From contig NZ_CP044524.1 in NCBI RefSeq assembly GCF_008831545.1, positions 248,001-312,000 on the forward strand: a DNA stretch of 64,000 bases, given 5' to 3'. Below, in pieces: positions 36,758-45,825 of the stretch; position 1 is the first letter of the stretch; each line of letters opens with the position of its first letter. This DNA comes from Halorussus halophilus. GTDB taxonomy: Archaea; Halobacteriota; Halobacteria; Halobacteriales; Haladaptataceae. Position numbers and translations under genes: made by a program. Below the pieces are notes generated by a model. It made no database searches. It worked only from the letters and a program-made list of their open reading frames with translations, and had not been told where the DNA came from.

Positions 36758-37306
36758 TCATATCGCGTCGATGGCCGCAGTCACGGCGAGGACGAAGCCG
36801 TGGTCCTCGCCAGCCATCACTTCGACGCCGTAGGTGTCCCGAACTCGGAACCAACGCTTCGAGACGTTGGCGACGGGTGCGCCGCTCCGCGTGATAGTGT
36901 ACTCGTGGTCTACGATGTTCCCCCGAACGTGCAACGGCGGTTGTCCGGGGACCTCGACATCGAAGCGGTCTCGAAGTGGCGTCACGAGCGCCTTCTGTAC
37001 GGTGGCGACCGTCTTGCCGTCGCGCTCGATTATCATCGTGTCCTTGAGTCTGACGACGCGCTCCTGCACCTTGTACAGTGGATTCCCGGCGGAATCTAGA
37101 ATTTGGATGGTGTTTCGGAGTCTGAGTGCCTTCCCATCGACCTTGAACGCTGGTGCGCCGTTGGCGGTCTCGATGACGAAGTCGTCTCCGAAGGTGACGA
37201 GTTTCTCGTGCATCTTGTACCGCGTCGGAGTCGCTGGTCCGGGGCCACTCGGCGTCGTCCCCTGTCGTCGGGCTTGTCGCCGTTGTCGCCCTCTCGCTGG
37301 ACTCAT
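36758..37306 (-). CDS. LURP-one-related (LOR) family protein
   Basis: A 182-residue protein with a basic N-terminal tail (RGRQRRQARRQ) and a LOR/tubby-like beta-barrel: RYKMHEKLVTFGDDFVIET, ILDSAGNPLYKVQERV and a C-terminal hydrophobic helix (DHGFVLAVTAAIDAI). The family occurs in plants and prokaryotes, with no defined biochemical activity. It converges with the phosphoesterase gene. Confidence 0.8.
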   Translation of the reverse strand: MSPARGRQRRQARRQGTTPSGPGPATPTRYKMHEKLVTFGDDFVIETANGAPAFKVDGKALRLRNTIQILDSAGNPLYKVQERVVRLKDTMIIERDGKTVATVQKALVTPLRDRFDVEVPGQPPLHVRGNIVDHEYTITRSGAPVANVSKRWFRVRDTYGVEVMAGEDHGFVLAVTAAIDAI

Positions 37307-37485
37307 GCTATCGTCTCCGTCGATTCAGTAGCGTCGTTCGTGAGTTCCGTGCGATTCTTCGTCGGATGTGGTTCGTGTCGTCTCATCTGTCGTTCACACC
37401 GTGTAATCTGCCATTCATATTGTTTCGTCTGTCGTTCGTCTCGTGTCGTATTGACTCGGTCTCGCTTTTCGTGTCGATTTGTCGG

Positions 37486-38367
37486 TCAGTCTTCGTACGC
37501 TACTTCCTCGGTCACTCGCGTGGATTCCGTTCGTTCGGTGCGTTTCCCCATCTCTCCCGCGACGACTATCAGCAGACCCATCAGCGTCGCTCCGACGACG
37601 AGCACGACCACCACGTCCGGGTCGTCGAAGTTCGCCGCGCCGACCACGAGCGCCGCCGAGACGTTCCGCTGTGCGGTTCCCAGTCCCAGTACCGACCGCG
37701 TCCCTGAACCCGGACCGCCGAGGAGGAATCCCACGGCGAACGAGACCGCGATGAGCAACACCAGCGCGAGGAGTACCCCTGTCCCGACGACGCCGACCAT
37801 GGTGTCGAAGTTCAGCACCAGCATGAGGACGACCAGAAACACCAGCGCCGTGCTGGAAATCTGACTCACTGTCGGTTGCCACGAAGCGGCCGCCTCGGCG
37901 TAGCGCGCCTTCACGAACAGGCCGACCGCGAGCGGGACGAGCATGAGCGTGACTAACGACCCCGCGATGTCGAGTGGGTTCACCTGCACGCCCGGGAGCA
38001 ACAGCGGTAGCACCACCGGGACGTAGGCTACCGTGACCACCATCAGCAGGACCATCAGACCGACTCCGAATGCTACCTCCCCCTTGGCCATCTCCACGAG
38101 TTTCGGCAGGAATGGCGCGCCAGCGGCGGTCGCGAGGACGACCAGACCGATGGATTGGGCCTCCGAGAGTGACACGACCAATAGAATCGCGTACGCCGCG
38201 AGCGGTACCAACACGAAGTTCGCCAGCAGTGCCTTTCCGACGAGACGGAGGTCTCTGAGCGGGTCGAGTATCTGGCCGACCGTCAGGTTCAGCCCCATCG
38301 CCAGCATGCTGGTCACGACGAAGACCAGCACCGACAGCGTGGCGAGCGATTCTAAGATTACTGCCAT
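37486..38367 (-). CDS. Bile acid:sodium symporter family (SBF) transporter
   Basis: A 293-residue membrane protein with about nine helices. It contains GLNLTVGQILDPLRD after helix 1 and LATAAGAPFLPKLVEMAKG (about 80-98), as in the SBF/BASS superfamily, and a late GLGTAQRNVSAALVVG motif (about 228-243). Relatives carry bile acids, pantoate or pyruvate with Na+. It follows the sulfatase gene by 30 bp with a GAGGG site before its ATG, so it is probably in the sulfatase operon and may import the desulfated product. Confidence 0.82.
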   Translation of the reverse strand: MAVILESLATLSVLVFVVTSMLAMGLNLTVGQILDPLRDLRLVGKALLANFVLVPLAAYAILLVVSLSEAQSIGLVVLATAAGAPFLPKLVEMAKGEVAFGVGLMVLLMVVTVAYVPVVLPLLLPGVQVNPLDIAGSLVTLMLVPLAVGLFVKARYAEAAASWQPTVSQISSTALVFLVVLMLVLNFDTMVGVVGTGVLLALVLLIAVSFAVGFLLGGPGSGTRSVLGLGTAQRNVSAALVVGAANFDDPDVVVVLVVGATLMGLLIVVAGEMGKRTERTESTRVTEEVAYED

Positions 38368-38397
38368 TTCGTGCCCCCTCGACTCTCGTTATTCGGC

Positions 38398-40716
38398 TTA
38401 CTCCCGCGCCATGATGCGGTCCATCGCGGTTTCGGGGTGGACGAACGGTTCACCGCTCACGTCGACCGTGACCCGCGTCAAGTCACCGGTAAACGCGAAC
38501 GGGGCGCGGTCGCGGTACTCCTCGCTGACGGCGTTTACGGCGTCGTAGCCACAACTCAGCCCACCAGTGAGACCTACGGTAATCGGCGTCGTCACGGGAA
38601 CGTCGCCCTCTCCGACCTGCTCGTCGTCGTAGTAGAGTCGGACCGTGGCGGACGCGCCTTTCCCGTTCGCGACGTCGGGTTCGCCCGTCGTCTCGAACTC
38701 CATGCGAAGTTCGGTAGCGTTGTCCGGAATTTCCTCGTCGGCCGAGACCTGATACTCCTCGACGCCGACGTAGTTGTGAACGTAGTGCAACTCGTCGTCC
38801 TCGACGAACATCGTGTACCCACCGTGCCGACTGCCGTGGGCGAGCAGGACGCCTTCGAAACTGTCGTCCGACGGTTCGAGTTCCGCCGCGATGCTGTGGT
38901 CGCGGTTGAACACGCGAACGGCCGCGTTTTCCGGAACGTGCTGTCCGCCCGGATGGTAGACGTACTTTTCGCGGGGTCTCCCCGGTTCAGGGCGTGGCTC
39001 GGCCAACCGCTCGACGCTTCGGCCGTCGAGTGGCAACACGTCGTACTTCCCGGCTTCGGTCCACCAGAGTTGGGCGAGTTCGAGTACTTTCTCCGGATGG
39101 TCGTCGGCCACGTCGTGGGCCTCCGAGAAGTCCGATTCGAGGTCGTACAGTTCCCAGCCCGAGTCCTCTAAAGTGGTCGCCGAGAGGTCTTCGGCGGTGA
39201 TTCGCTGGCCGAGCGGCCACGGCCGGACTGCCCGCCAGCCGTCGTGGTACACCGCTCTCGTGCCGAGCATCTCGAAGTACTGGGTCGTGTGCCGTTCCGG
39301 GGCGTCCGACTCCTCGAACGTGTACGCGAAACTCTCGCCCTCGATTGGAGACTGCGAGTAGCCCTTGATTTCGTGGGGTGCCTCGATGCCTACCGACTCC
39401 AGAACCGTCGGCAAGACGTCGATGGCGTGGACGAACTGGTCGCGGACTTCTCCCGACGCCTCGATGCCGTTCGGCCACGAAACTACCATCGGGTCGCTCG
39501 CCCCGCCTCGGTAGGTCTCGCGCTTCCACCGCTGGAACGGCGTGTTTCCGGCCCACGTCCAGCCCCACGGGTAGTGGTTGAAGTACTTCGGGCCACCCAA
39601 CTCGTCCATCGCCTCCAAGTTGTCTTCGAGGTCCTCGGGGACGTTGTTGAAGAAGCGATTCTCGTTCACCGAACCTCTGGGACCACCCTCCGCACTCGCG
39701 CCGTTGTCGGAGACGAGGACGACGAGCGTGTCGTCCAGTTCGCCGAGTTCGTCGAGGTAGTCCAACACCTTGCCGATTTGGTGGTCGGTGTGTTCGAGGA
39801 AGCCCGCGAACACCTCCATCATTCGGGCGCACAGCGTTTGCTCGTCCGCCGAGAGGTCGTCCCAGTTATCCACGTCCGGGTTCTGCGGCGAGAGGTCGGT
39901 GTCTTCGGGTACGACGCCTAGCTCTTTCTGGCGTTCGAGAATCTGCTCGCGGGCCTCGTCCCAGCCCATGTCGAACTCGCCCTCGTACTTGTCGGCCCAC
40001 TCCCGTGGCACCTGATGGGGCGCGTGACACGCGCCCGGACAGAAGTACGTGAAAAACGGCTTGTCGGGGTCCACCTGCTTCGCGTCGCCGATGAACTGGA
40101 TGGCGCGCTCGGCGATGTCTTCGGTGAGGTGGTAGCCCTCGTCCGGTGTCGCTGGTGGCTCGACTTGATGATTGTCGTAGACGAGTGTCGGCGTGTACTG
40201 GTCGGTGTCGCCCCCGAGGAAGCCGTAGAAGCGTTCGAAACCCCGTCCGAGCGGCCACTGGTCGTACGGCCCTGCCGCGCTCCCGGACTCCGCTGGCGTG
40301 AGGTGCCACTTACCGAGTGCGAGCGTGCTGTAGCCCTGTTCGACCAACATCTCCGAGAGGAACCCGTTCTCGTGTGGAATGTGACCGTTGTAGCCGGGGA
40401 ACCCCGTCGAGATTTCCGCGATTCCGCCCATCGCGTTCGAGTGGTGGTTTCGCCCGGTCAGCAGGCACGTTCGAGTCGGCGAGCAGAGCGCGGTCGTGTG
40501 GAAGTTGTTGTACTGAAGCCCGTTCTCCGCAAGACGGTCGATGTTGGGCGTGTCGATGAGGCCGCCGTAACACCCTAACTGTCCGAAGCCCACGTCGTCT
40601 AAGACGACCATGAGGACGTTCGGCGCGTCGTCGGGCGCTCGGGTCTGTTCGGGCCACCAGGGTTCGGATTCGTCGTACGTGCGGCCGATGCGGCCGTGAA
40701 ATTCTTGGTTTGGCAT
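38398..40716 (-). CDS. Arylsulfatase-type sulfatase
   Basis: A 772-residue alkaline-phosphatase-superfamily enzyme. Metal-binding DDVGFGQLGCYGG lies near residues 35-47. The formylglycine motif is CSPTRTCLLTGR near residue 76, of the C-x-P-x-R type, in which the cysteine must be oxidised to formylglycine. LVSDNGASAEGG (about 335) provides the second metal-binding Asp-Asn. There is no signal peptide, so it acts in the cytoplasm or leaves by an unrecognised route. The C-terminal 170 residues form a beta-rich extra domain. A formylglycine-generating enzyme is encoded 424 bp upstream on the same strand and an SBF transporter 30 bp downstream. Confidence 0.9.
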   Translation of the reverse strand: MPNQEFHGRIGRTYDESEPWWPEQTRAPDDAPNVLMVVLDDVGFGQLGCYGGLIDTPNIDRLAENGLQYNNFHTTALCSPTRTCLLTGRNHHSNAMGGIAEISTGFPGYNGHIPHENGFLSEMLVEQGYSTLALGKWHLTPAESGSAAGPYDQWPLGRGFERFYGFLGGDTDQYTPTLVYDNHQVEPPATPDEGYHLTEDIAERAIQFIGDAKQVDPDKPFFTYFCPGACHAPHQVPREWADKYEGEFDMGWDEAREQILERQKELGVVPEDTDLSPQNPDVDNWDDLSADEQTLCARMMEVFAGFLEHTDHQIGKVLDYLDELGELDDTLVVLVSDNGASAEGGPRGSVNENRFFNNVPEDLEDNLEAMDELGGPKYFNHYPWGWTWAGNTPFQRWKRETYRGGASDPMVVSWPNGIEASGEVRDQFVHAIDVLPTVLESVGIEAPHEIKGYSQSPIEGESFAYTFEESDAPERHTTQYFEMLGTRAVYHDGWRAVRPWPLGQRITAEDLSATTLEDSGWELYDLESDFSEAHDVADDHPEKVLELAQLWWTEAGKYDVLPLDGRSVERLAEPRPEPGRPREKYVYHPGGQHVPENAAVRVFNRDHSIAAELEPSDDSFEGVLLAHGSRHGGYTMFVEDDELHYVHNYVGVEEYQVSADEEIPDNATELRMEFETTGEPDVANGKGASATVRLYYDDEQVGEGDVPVTTPITVGLTGGLSCGYDAVNAVSEEYRDRAPFAFTGDLTRVTVDVSGEPFVHPETAMDRIMARE

Positions 40717-41139
40717 GTGTCGATTTGAGCAGATTCTACGTGTCTATGCACGCTCGGTGCGTCGTCTGGAATACCCGAGATGTCCCCGTTTCGATAGCTG
40801 TCGCTACCGACGCTCGGTTCTACTCCCCGGAACCCCCAGACCGTGAGGTGTTCGACCTCACTTCGTCGCAGTTACTGTCACCACGGCAATGGTAAAATAC
40901 GTACTCATAGCTTCGAAACGTGACACGAACGACCGGTTTGACTCACGTGTCCGTGACACGTCGGCCGCGATTGCGCTGCGGTTCAAGATTGGATTTCCAC
41001 TCCTACTCGACTGTGCGGACTGCTCTCCAATAGAGCATACTCGGCGCGGTCACCGACAGAATTCGAAACGTGCGCTGCTTTCGATAGGGAGCCACAGAGA
41101 GGAAAGCCGAAGTCGGGGATAGTCGAAGCCGTGCCGTCA
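40717..41139. other. 423-bp non-coding stretch upstream of the sulfatase
   Basis: No convincing gene. It is less GC-rich than the flanks and holds two clean inverted repeats: GTGAGGT/ACCTCAC at 40843-40849/40855-40861 (5-nt loop) and ACGTGTC/GACACGT at 40945-40951/40955-40961 (3-nt loop). They may be operators for the sulfatase promoter or a transcript end for the formylglycine-generating enzyme gene. Confidence 0.5.
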
Positions 41140-42156
41140 TCAGTCCGCTCGCACGACACACCTGAACCCGACGTGCGTCGTCGAGGTATCGACCGGTTCG
41201 GGATATCGCGCGGCAGGTCGATACCGGACACAGTAGTTCGGCGCACAGAGGTGCGACCCGCCCTTCAGCACGCGCCGCGGAACACGTGAGGGGTCGCGCG
41301 GGTCGATGCTCGTCTCCTTCGTTCCACCCCGCGGATTCGTCGGCGTACAGCACGACTTCGGGGCCTTCTCTGCGTGGCGCGCCGTGAACCAATCACTGGT
41401 CCACTCCCAGACGTTTCCGATAGTGTCGTAGAGTCCGTACCCATTCGCCGGAAACGCTCCGACAGGAGACGTGCGAACGTAGCCGTCTTCTTCGGTGTTC
41501 TCGTAGGGGAACGTCCCTTGCCACGTGTTCGCCATCGGTTCCCCGTCCGGCACGAACTCGTCGCCCCACGCGTACTCCGCGCCGTCGAGTCCGCCACGAG
41601 ACGCTCGCTCGTGTTCGGCCTCGGTCGGCAGTTCCTTCCCCGCCCAGTCGGCGTACGCTACTGCGTCTTCGTACGCGACGTGGACGACAGGGTATTCAGC
41701 GTGGCTCTCGACGTAGTCGTTGCCGACGTTACTGTCCGGGCCGAGCGGTTGCCGCCAGTTTGCTCCCGACACGTACTCCCACCAGTTGCTCGGGTTTCGG
41801 AGGTCAACGGGGCCGTCTGGCTGACGAAACACTGCCGACCCCGGGACCAAGTCGTCCGGGTCTGCGCCCGGATAGTCGTCTGGATTCGGCTCGCGCTCGG
41901 CGAGCGTCGTGTAGTCCGTCTCCTCGACGAACTCGCGGAATTCAGCGGTCGTCACCGGCGTGCGGTCCATCCAGAACCCATCGACGTGAACCTCGTGCGC
42001 TGGCGCTTCTTCTGGGTAGTGGTTCTCCGACCCCATGGTGAACGTGCCACCGGGTATCCAGACCATCCCCGGATGCGGTCGGCCGCTCGGCGTGGCATCC
42101 TCGAGTCGGTCGGTCGCTCCCTCTCGCTCCATTTCGCTGTCGGTATTCGGTTCCAT
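41140..42156 (-). CDS. Formylglycine-generating enzyme (FGE/SUMF1 family)
   Basis: A 338-residue protein with the FGE-sulfatase fold: MVWIPGGTFTMGSE (about 30-43), VDGFWMDRTPVTTAEFREFV, KELPTEAEHERASRGG (about 170-190), and the catalytic C-terminal motif LKGGSHLCAPNYCVRYRPAA (about 295-315). The two cysteines spaced by four residues in that motif match the copper-binding active-site pair of genuine aerobic FGE, which many look-alike family members lack. It should convert the motif cysteine of the neighbouring sulfatase to formylglycine. It starts 7 bp after the stop of a Tat-exported unknown protein, in one transcript. Confidence 0.9.
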   Translation of the reverse strand: MEPNTDSEMEREGATDRLEDATPSGRPHPGMVWIPGGTFTMGSENHYPEEAPAHEVHVDGFWMDRTPVTTAEFREFVEETDYTTLAEREPNPDDYPGADPDDLVPGSAVFRQPDGPVDLRNPSNWWEYVSGANWRQPLGPDSNVGNDYVESHAEYPVVHVAYEDAVAYADWAGKELPTEAEHERASRGGLDGAEYAWGDEFVPDGEPMANTWQGTFPYENTEEDGYVRTSPVGAFPANGYGLYDTIGNVWEWTSDWFTARHAEKAPKSCCTPTNPRGGTKETSIDPRDPSRVPRRVLKGGSHLCAPNYCVRYRPAARYPEPVDTSTTHVGFRCVVRAD

Positions 42157-42162
42157 CCGTCC

Positions 42163-42726
42163 TCACTGTTGGCCGACCTGCAACCGACGTGCCGTCGTCT
42201 CCACCATGACGAGCGCCGGACTGAACGCACTGAAACTTCTGTCGAACTGGTAGACGCCGCCCACTTCGAGCGTCTCACGCGAGAAGAGGAAGGTCGGCGT
42301 CCGAACTCCGAGTCCGAACAGCCCGATGATGTACCCGTTGTAGTCGTCGGGTTGAGTTATCTCCGGTGCTTGCCCACCTCTCACGGGTGTCAGCAGACGA
42401 ATCGTGTTCGCGTTCTGTAGTGGCCCGATGACGTTGAACGGGAGGTTACGCTGGTAGCCGACCGTATACACCAGGACTGTCTTGCGCTCCTGAGCAGTTC
42501 GTTCGCCAACTTGTAGAGAATGCCCCTCACCATTCGCGTCGTCCGACGGCGTTCCATTTGTTTGCGCCGTTGCGCTTCCCGTCCCAGAAAGACCACCGCC
42601 GACCACACCGGCGGTTAGGACACTCGTCTTGAGAAACGAGCGACGAGAGCGACTCCGAAATGCTTCGCGTTCTCCGTTCGCTGACGTGGCGTCTGGACCG
42701 TCTTCTCCACTGTTTTCCCCCCACAT
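42163..42726 (-). CDS. Tat-exported protein of unknown function, FGE operon
   Basis: A 187-residue protein with a twin-arginine signal (SRRSFLKTSVLTAGVVGGG, about 28-46) and a mature part without cysteines or obvious motifs, rich in short beta-like segments (TVLVYTVGYQRNLPFNVIG, TPTFLFSRETLEVGGVYQF). I recognise no family. It is followed after 7 bp by the formylglycine-generating enzyme gene. A TATA box at 42751-42760 lies 29 bp before the ATG, so it heads the operon. Confidence 0.7.
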   Translation of the reverse strand: MWGENSGEDGPDATSANGEREAFRSRSRRSFLKTSVLTAGVVGGGLSGTGSATAQTNGTPSDDANGEGHSLQVGERTAQERKTVLVYTVGYQRNLPFNVIGPLQNANTIRLLTPVRGGQAPEITQPDDYNGYIIGLFGLGVRTPTFLFSRETLEVGGVYQFDRSFSAFSPALVMVETTARRLQVGQQ

Positions 42727-42750
42727 GGCGAGGAGCGACGACGCTCACGC

Positions 42751-42760
42751 GAATAAATTC
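42751..42760 (-). promoter_or_regulatory. TATA box of the FGE operon
   Basis: On the minus strand this reads GAATTTATTC, centred 29 bp before the ATG at 42726. It predicts a leaderless transcript. Confidence 0.5.
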
Positions 42761-42914
42761 GTGGGGCCGTTTACAGTCGTCGCTCGCGGTTTACCATTCG
42801 TCACTGACCATTACCGTGCATCCGGACTCATTTCCCATCTTCGAGACTTCTCGTCTGACTCCCTTCTCCCACTTTTCTCCCCTCCGACGGTGACTCTCCA
42901 CGCGACCGTCCTGT

Positions 42915-43643
42915 TCAGATTGCGAGCAGTATGCCAGTGTAGAGTGCCGCACCAGCGAGAAACGAGGCGAATCGCTCCCACTCCACGTCGGGGAGTTCTT
43001 CCTTGATGACGTTGAAGACGATGCTTCCGGAGAGAAACGCGAACAGCAACGCCAGTACCGCCTCGTTCACTGCCGTCGCGTAGCCGACGATTGCACCGAA
43101 GAGAACACTGCCCGCGAGTATCCACCGGCCGAGTCGGTGGTAGACCGCTCCGTGGTTGCGTCGAAAGCCAGCGTCGGTGACGACGAAGTGCAGTCCCATC
43201 GCCACGGTGTAAAAGAGCAGGGAGAGGAGACCCGACTCTTCTTGATGAAACAGGAGGTAGCCGATGAGCGCGTTGTAGACCGCGAACGACGAGACGTGCG
43301 TCCAGAAGACGAAGTCCGACTTCTCGGCAGGCTCCGTTCGGGTGCTCGTCACGAACGTGTGAATCCCGTAGAAGACGAGGAAGCCGACCAGGACGACGAC
43401 GTACACGTCGGTGTCCTGCTCGAAGAACGTCCAGCCACCGTTTTGACTTTCGACGACTCGAAGCACCGCCTCGTTCACTTCCGGGAGGATGAGGACGAAG
43501 ACGTACGCGACGGTGGTTCCGCCCGCGAACGAGAGCGCCTCTCTTCGGCGGGGGCCACCGTCTGCCGTGATTCGACCGACGGCGACGTGAACGACCGCTA
43601 AGACGAGCGCGAACGCGAACCCGATAGTCGCTGGCGTCGTCAT
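42915..43643 (-). CDS. Polytopic membrane protein, ZIP-like layout
   Basis: A 242-residue protein with about eight hydrophobic helices. Acidic and histidine residues sit in or next to helices (VLILPEVNEAV near 52, GLHFVVTDAG near 147, FNVIKEELPD near 210). This recalls, without proving, the metal sites of ZIP-type transporters. The start at 43643 is preferred over a longer frame because a GTTAACTTG box lies about 27 bp before it. Divergent from the acetyltransferase gene. Confidence 0.65.
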   Translation of the reverse strand: MTTPATIGFAFALVLAVVHVAVGRITADGGPRRREALSFAGGTTVAYVFVLILPEVNEAVLRVVESQNGGWTFFEQDTDVYVVVLVGFLVFYGIHTFVTSTRTEPAEKSDFVFWTHVSSFAVYNALIGYLLFHQEESGLLSLLFYTVAMGLHFVVTDAGFRRNHGAVYHRLGRWILAGSVLFGAIVGYATAVNEAVLALLFAFLSGSIVFNVIKEELPDVEWERFASFLAGAALYTGILLAI

Positions 43644-43732
43644 GCAACCTGTAGTCGGCAGGCCGCAAGTTAACCGTTGATGCCGACCAGTCTCTTGATA
43701 GTCCCGCCTCACGAACGACGAATCGAGCGCAA

Positions 43733-44218
43733 TTGACGCAGGTCCGTGTCGCAACGCCCGACGACGCGCCCGCTATTCTCGACCTCCACGTGGACTCTAT
43801 CCGCGAGTTCGGCCCGGAAGCGTACGACGACAAGCAGGTCGCGGCGTGGGCAAACAAGGAGGATGGAATCGAGAACTACCCGCTCGAAGCCGACGACCAC
43901 CACCTTGTCGTCGCCGAAGCAGACGACACCGTCGTCGGATACGGGCACCTCGTTCCAGCGAACGAGGAAGTTCGGGCGGTGTACGTCCGTCCCTCGGTAG
44001 CAGGACGGGGAGTCGGCTCGACGCTGCTCGCACACCTAGAGGGGTACGCGCTCGGGCAGGGAATCGACACCCTCGAACTGTGGGCCTCTCTCAACGCGGT
44101 CTGGTTCTACGAACGAACGGGCTATAGAACGACGGAGAACGCGACGATAGCGATGCGCTACGAGGAGGAACAGGTCGAACTCGCGGTGGTGAAGATGGAG
44201 AAGACACTCGGAACGTGA
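43733..44218 (+). CDS. GNAT family N-acetyltransferase
   Basis: A 161-residue GNAT fold protein starting with TTG. MTQVRVATPDDAPAILDLH is the usual first strand and helix; VRAVYVRPSVAGRGVGSTLL (about 83-102) is the acetyl-CoA pyrophosphate-binding motif A; LWASLNAVWFYERTGY is motif B. Substrate unknown. Confidence 0.82.
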   Translation: MTQVRVATPDDAPAILDLHVDSIREFGPEAYDDKQVAAWANKEDGIENYPLEADDHHLVVAEADDTVVGYGHLVPANEEVRAVYVRPSVAGRGVGSTLLAHLEGYALGQGIDTLELWASLNAVWFYERTGYRTTENATIAMRYEEEQVELAVVKMEKTLGT

Positions 44219-44255
44219 CGTGTGTCGCACTTCGCGTACCGACTCGTAGCAAGAA

Positions 44256-44262
44256 TTTTATC
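44256..44262 (+). promoter_or_regulatory. TATA box upstream of the tRNA-binding-domain gene
   Basis: TTTTATC is centred 26 bp before the GTG at 44285 but only 11 bp before the ATG at 44270. A leaderless start at the GTG therefore fits best. Confidence 0.45.
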
Positions 44263-44284
44263 GCCCTCCATGCTATCCTCTCCC

Positions 44285-44605
44285 GTGACCGACCTCTTCG
44301 ACACCACGTTCCGCATCGGCGAAGTGCTGGCCGCCGAAGCGTTCCCAGAGACGAACAAACCCGAGATGGCGAAACTCCGCATCGATTTGGGCGACGAAGA
44401 AGTCCAGTCTGCCGCTCAGACCGGCTACAACTACGACCCCGAAGACCTCGTGGGTCGGCAGGTCCTCTGCGCGACGAACCTCGGGACGGTCTCTATCGCT
44501 GGCTACGAATCGGAAGTGCTGACCGTCGGCGTCCCCGACGAAGACGACCATCCCGTGCTGGTGGGACCTGACGAAGACGTGCCGCCCGGTGGCGAACTCT
44601 ATTAA
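44285..44605 (+). CDS. tRNA-binding domain protein (CsaA/EMAPII-like)
   Basis: A 106-residue OB-fold protein: FRIGEVLAAEAFPETNKPEM, LRIDLGDEEVQSAAQTGYNY and VLCATNLGTVSIAGYESEVL are the consecutive strands of the CsaA/MetG C-terminal tRNA-binding domain. CsaA is proposed to be a chaperone with tRNA-binding ability. The GTG start is chosen from the TATA spacing; an ATG at 44270 would add five residues. The 3' end overlaps that of the convergent glycoside hydrolase gene by 4 bp. Confidence 0.82.
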   Translation: MTDLFDTTFRIGEVLAAEAFPETNKPEMAKLRIDLGDEEVQSAAQTGYNYDPEDLVGRQVLCATNLGTVSIAGYESEVLTVGVPDEDDHPVLVGPDEDVPPGGELY

Positions 44606-45825
44606 TTGCCGAACGCGTGCTCTTTGACCTTCGACGCCCAGTCGGGCCACTGCTGGCGCTCTTCCATCTCGACGGTGGCTGATTTGCCCGACATCGCCTT
44701 GATGGCTTTGGCGTCCTCTTTGTGCCAGACCGCGCCGTCCTCGTGGAACAGGCCGTTGATGATGCCGCGCTTGCGCATGTACCGGACGTAGGCCGGTTTC
44801 ACCATCAGTGACCAGAAGAAGTTGCCGACGCCGTGTTCGTGGATGACAGGCGCGAGTGAGCGGTACTTCGGTTGCCACTGGTCCACGGTCTTCGAACTGC
44901 CCCACCCGAAGTTGGCGACGCGCTGCCACTCGGTGAGCCAGACAGGCATGTCGAGGTCCTTCCCGAGTTGGTTGGCGTCCGGCAAGAGGTCGTGGTAGAT
45001 TTGCTGGTCGCTCGGGTAGTTGTAGTGGAACTGCAGTACGTCGCTCCCCCAATCGACGTAGTCGGCGTTGTTCGCGAGGCTGGTCGAACCCACAGTGAGG
45101 GGAACCGACCCGCGTTCCTCTGCCATCGTCTGGAACATTCCCTCGGTGAAGTGCTTCATGTTCTGGAGCCAACCGGGTTCGTTCATCGCCTCGATGGCCA
45201 TCACGCGGTCGTCGTCCCGGTAGCGGTCCATGAACCACCGAACGTACTCGCGCGGTTCGTCCCACTTGTCCTCGTTCTGGATGACGCCGCTCGCTGGCGA
45301 CTGCACTGGCGGCGCTGTCAACGGGTCCGTCGCGTGGAGGTTGTCTTCGGTCGGTTCCTTGCCCACGCTCTCGAACAGGCCGAACAGGACGCGAATTCCG
45401 CGGTCCTCCGCGGCCGTCAGGAAGTGATCGATGCGCTGTTCCAGCGCGTCCTGGTCTTCCATCCACTGCTCGTAACTCACCCACGTCCGGATAGCGTTGA
45501 GTTCGACTTGATTCGCGTATCCCAAGTCGCGCTCGATGATGGACTCGTCGTAGTCGTGCCACATCTGGAACGTGTTCCACGCCCGCGCGGGCACGTAGAG
45601 CGCGCCACGAACGTCCACCGGGTCGAGGTTCTTCTGTGCCATCTCCTCGGCGGTCGTCCCGCTCCCGCCGTTGGGTGACTGCGGACCGTTGGTTCGTCCA
45701 GATTGATTTCCCTGCACCTCCTGTCTGTTTCGTTGGCCGATCGGGGCTGTACAGCCACCGACACTCGCCAGTCCTATCGTAGTTCCCGTTGCGAGAAACT
45801 TTCGGCGCGTCCACCGGCGGGTCAT
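44602..45825 (-). CDS. Glycoside hydrolase, clan GH-A-like (cellulase/mannanase type), exported
   Basis: A 407-residue lipoprotein with a Tat signal (TRRKFLATGTTIGLASVGGC, lipobox VGGC). After a Gln/Ser/Gly-rich linker comes a TIM barrel with clan GH-A features: ALYVPARAWNTFQMW, the acid/base in AIEAMNEPGW (Glu about residue 214), HYNYPSD, and the nucleophile in PVWLTEWQRV (Glu about 297). Likely substrates are beta-linked polysaccharides such as mannan or cellulose; which one is not evident. A CTTTTACGC box about 25 bp upstream supports the ATG at 45825. Confidence 0.8.
   Translation of the reverse strand: MTRRWTRRKFLATGTTIGLASVGGCTAPIGQRNRQEVQGNQSGRTNGPQSPNGGSGTTAEEMAQKNLDPVDVRGALYVPARAWNTFQMWHDYDESIIERDLGYANQVELNAIRTWVSYEQWMEDQDALEQRIDHFLTAAEDRGIRVLFGLFESVGKEPTEDNLHATDPLTAPPVQSPASGVIQNEDKWDEPREYVRWFMDRYRDDDRVMAIEAMNEPGWLQNMKHFTEGMFQTMAEERGSVPLTVGSTSLANNADYVDWGSDVLQFHYNYPSDQQIYHDLLPDANQLGKDLDMPVWLTEWQRVANFGWGSSKTVDQWQPKYRSLAPVIHEHGVGNFFWSLMVKPAYVRYMRKRGIINGLFHEDGAVWHKEDAKAIKAMSGKSATVEMEERQQWPDWASKVKEHAFGN

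Noticed and set aside
45569-45579. GGAACGTGTTCC, another palindrome close to the NarO-type half-sites
   Set aside because: It lies inside the glycoside hydrolase coding region, far from any start, and lacks the CGAAC half-site.
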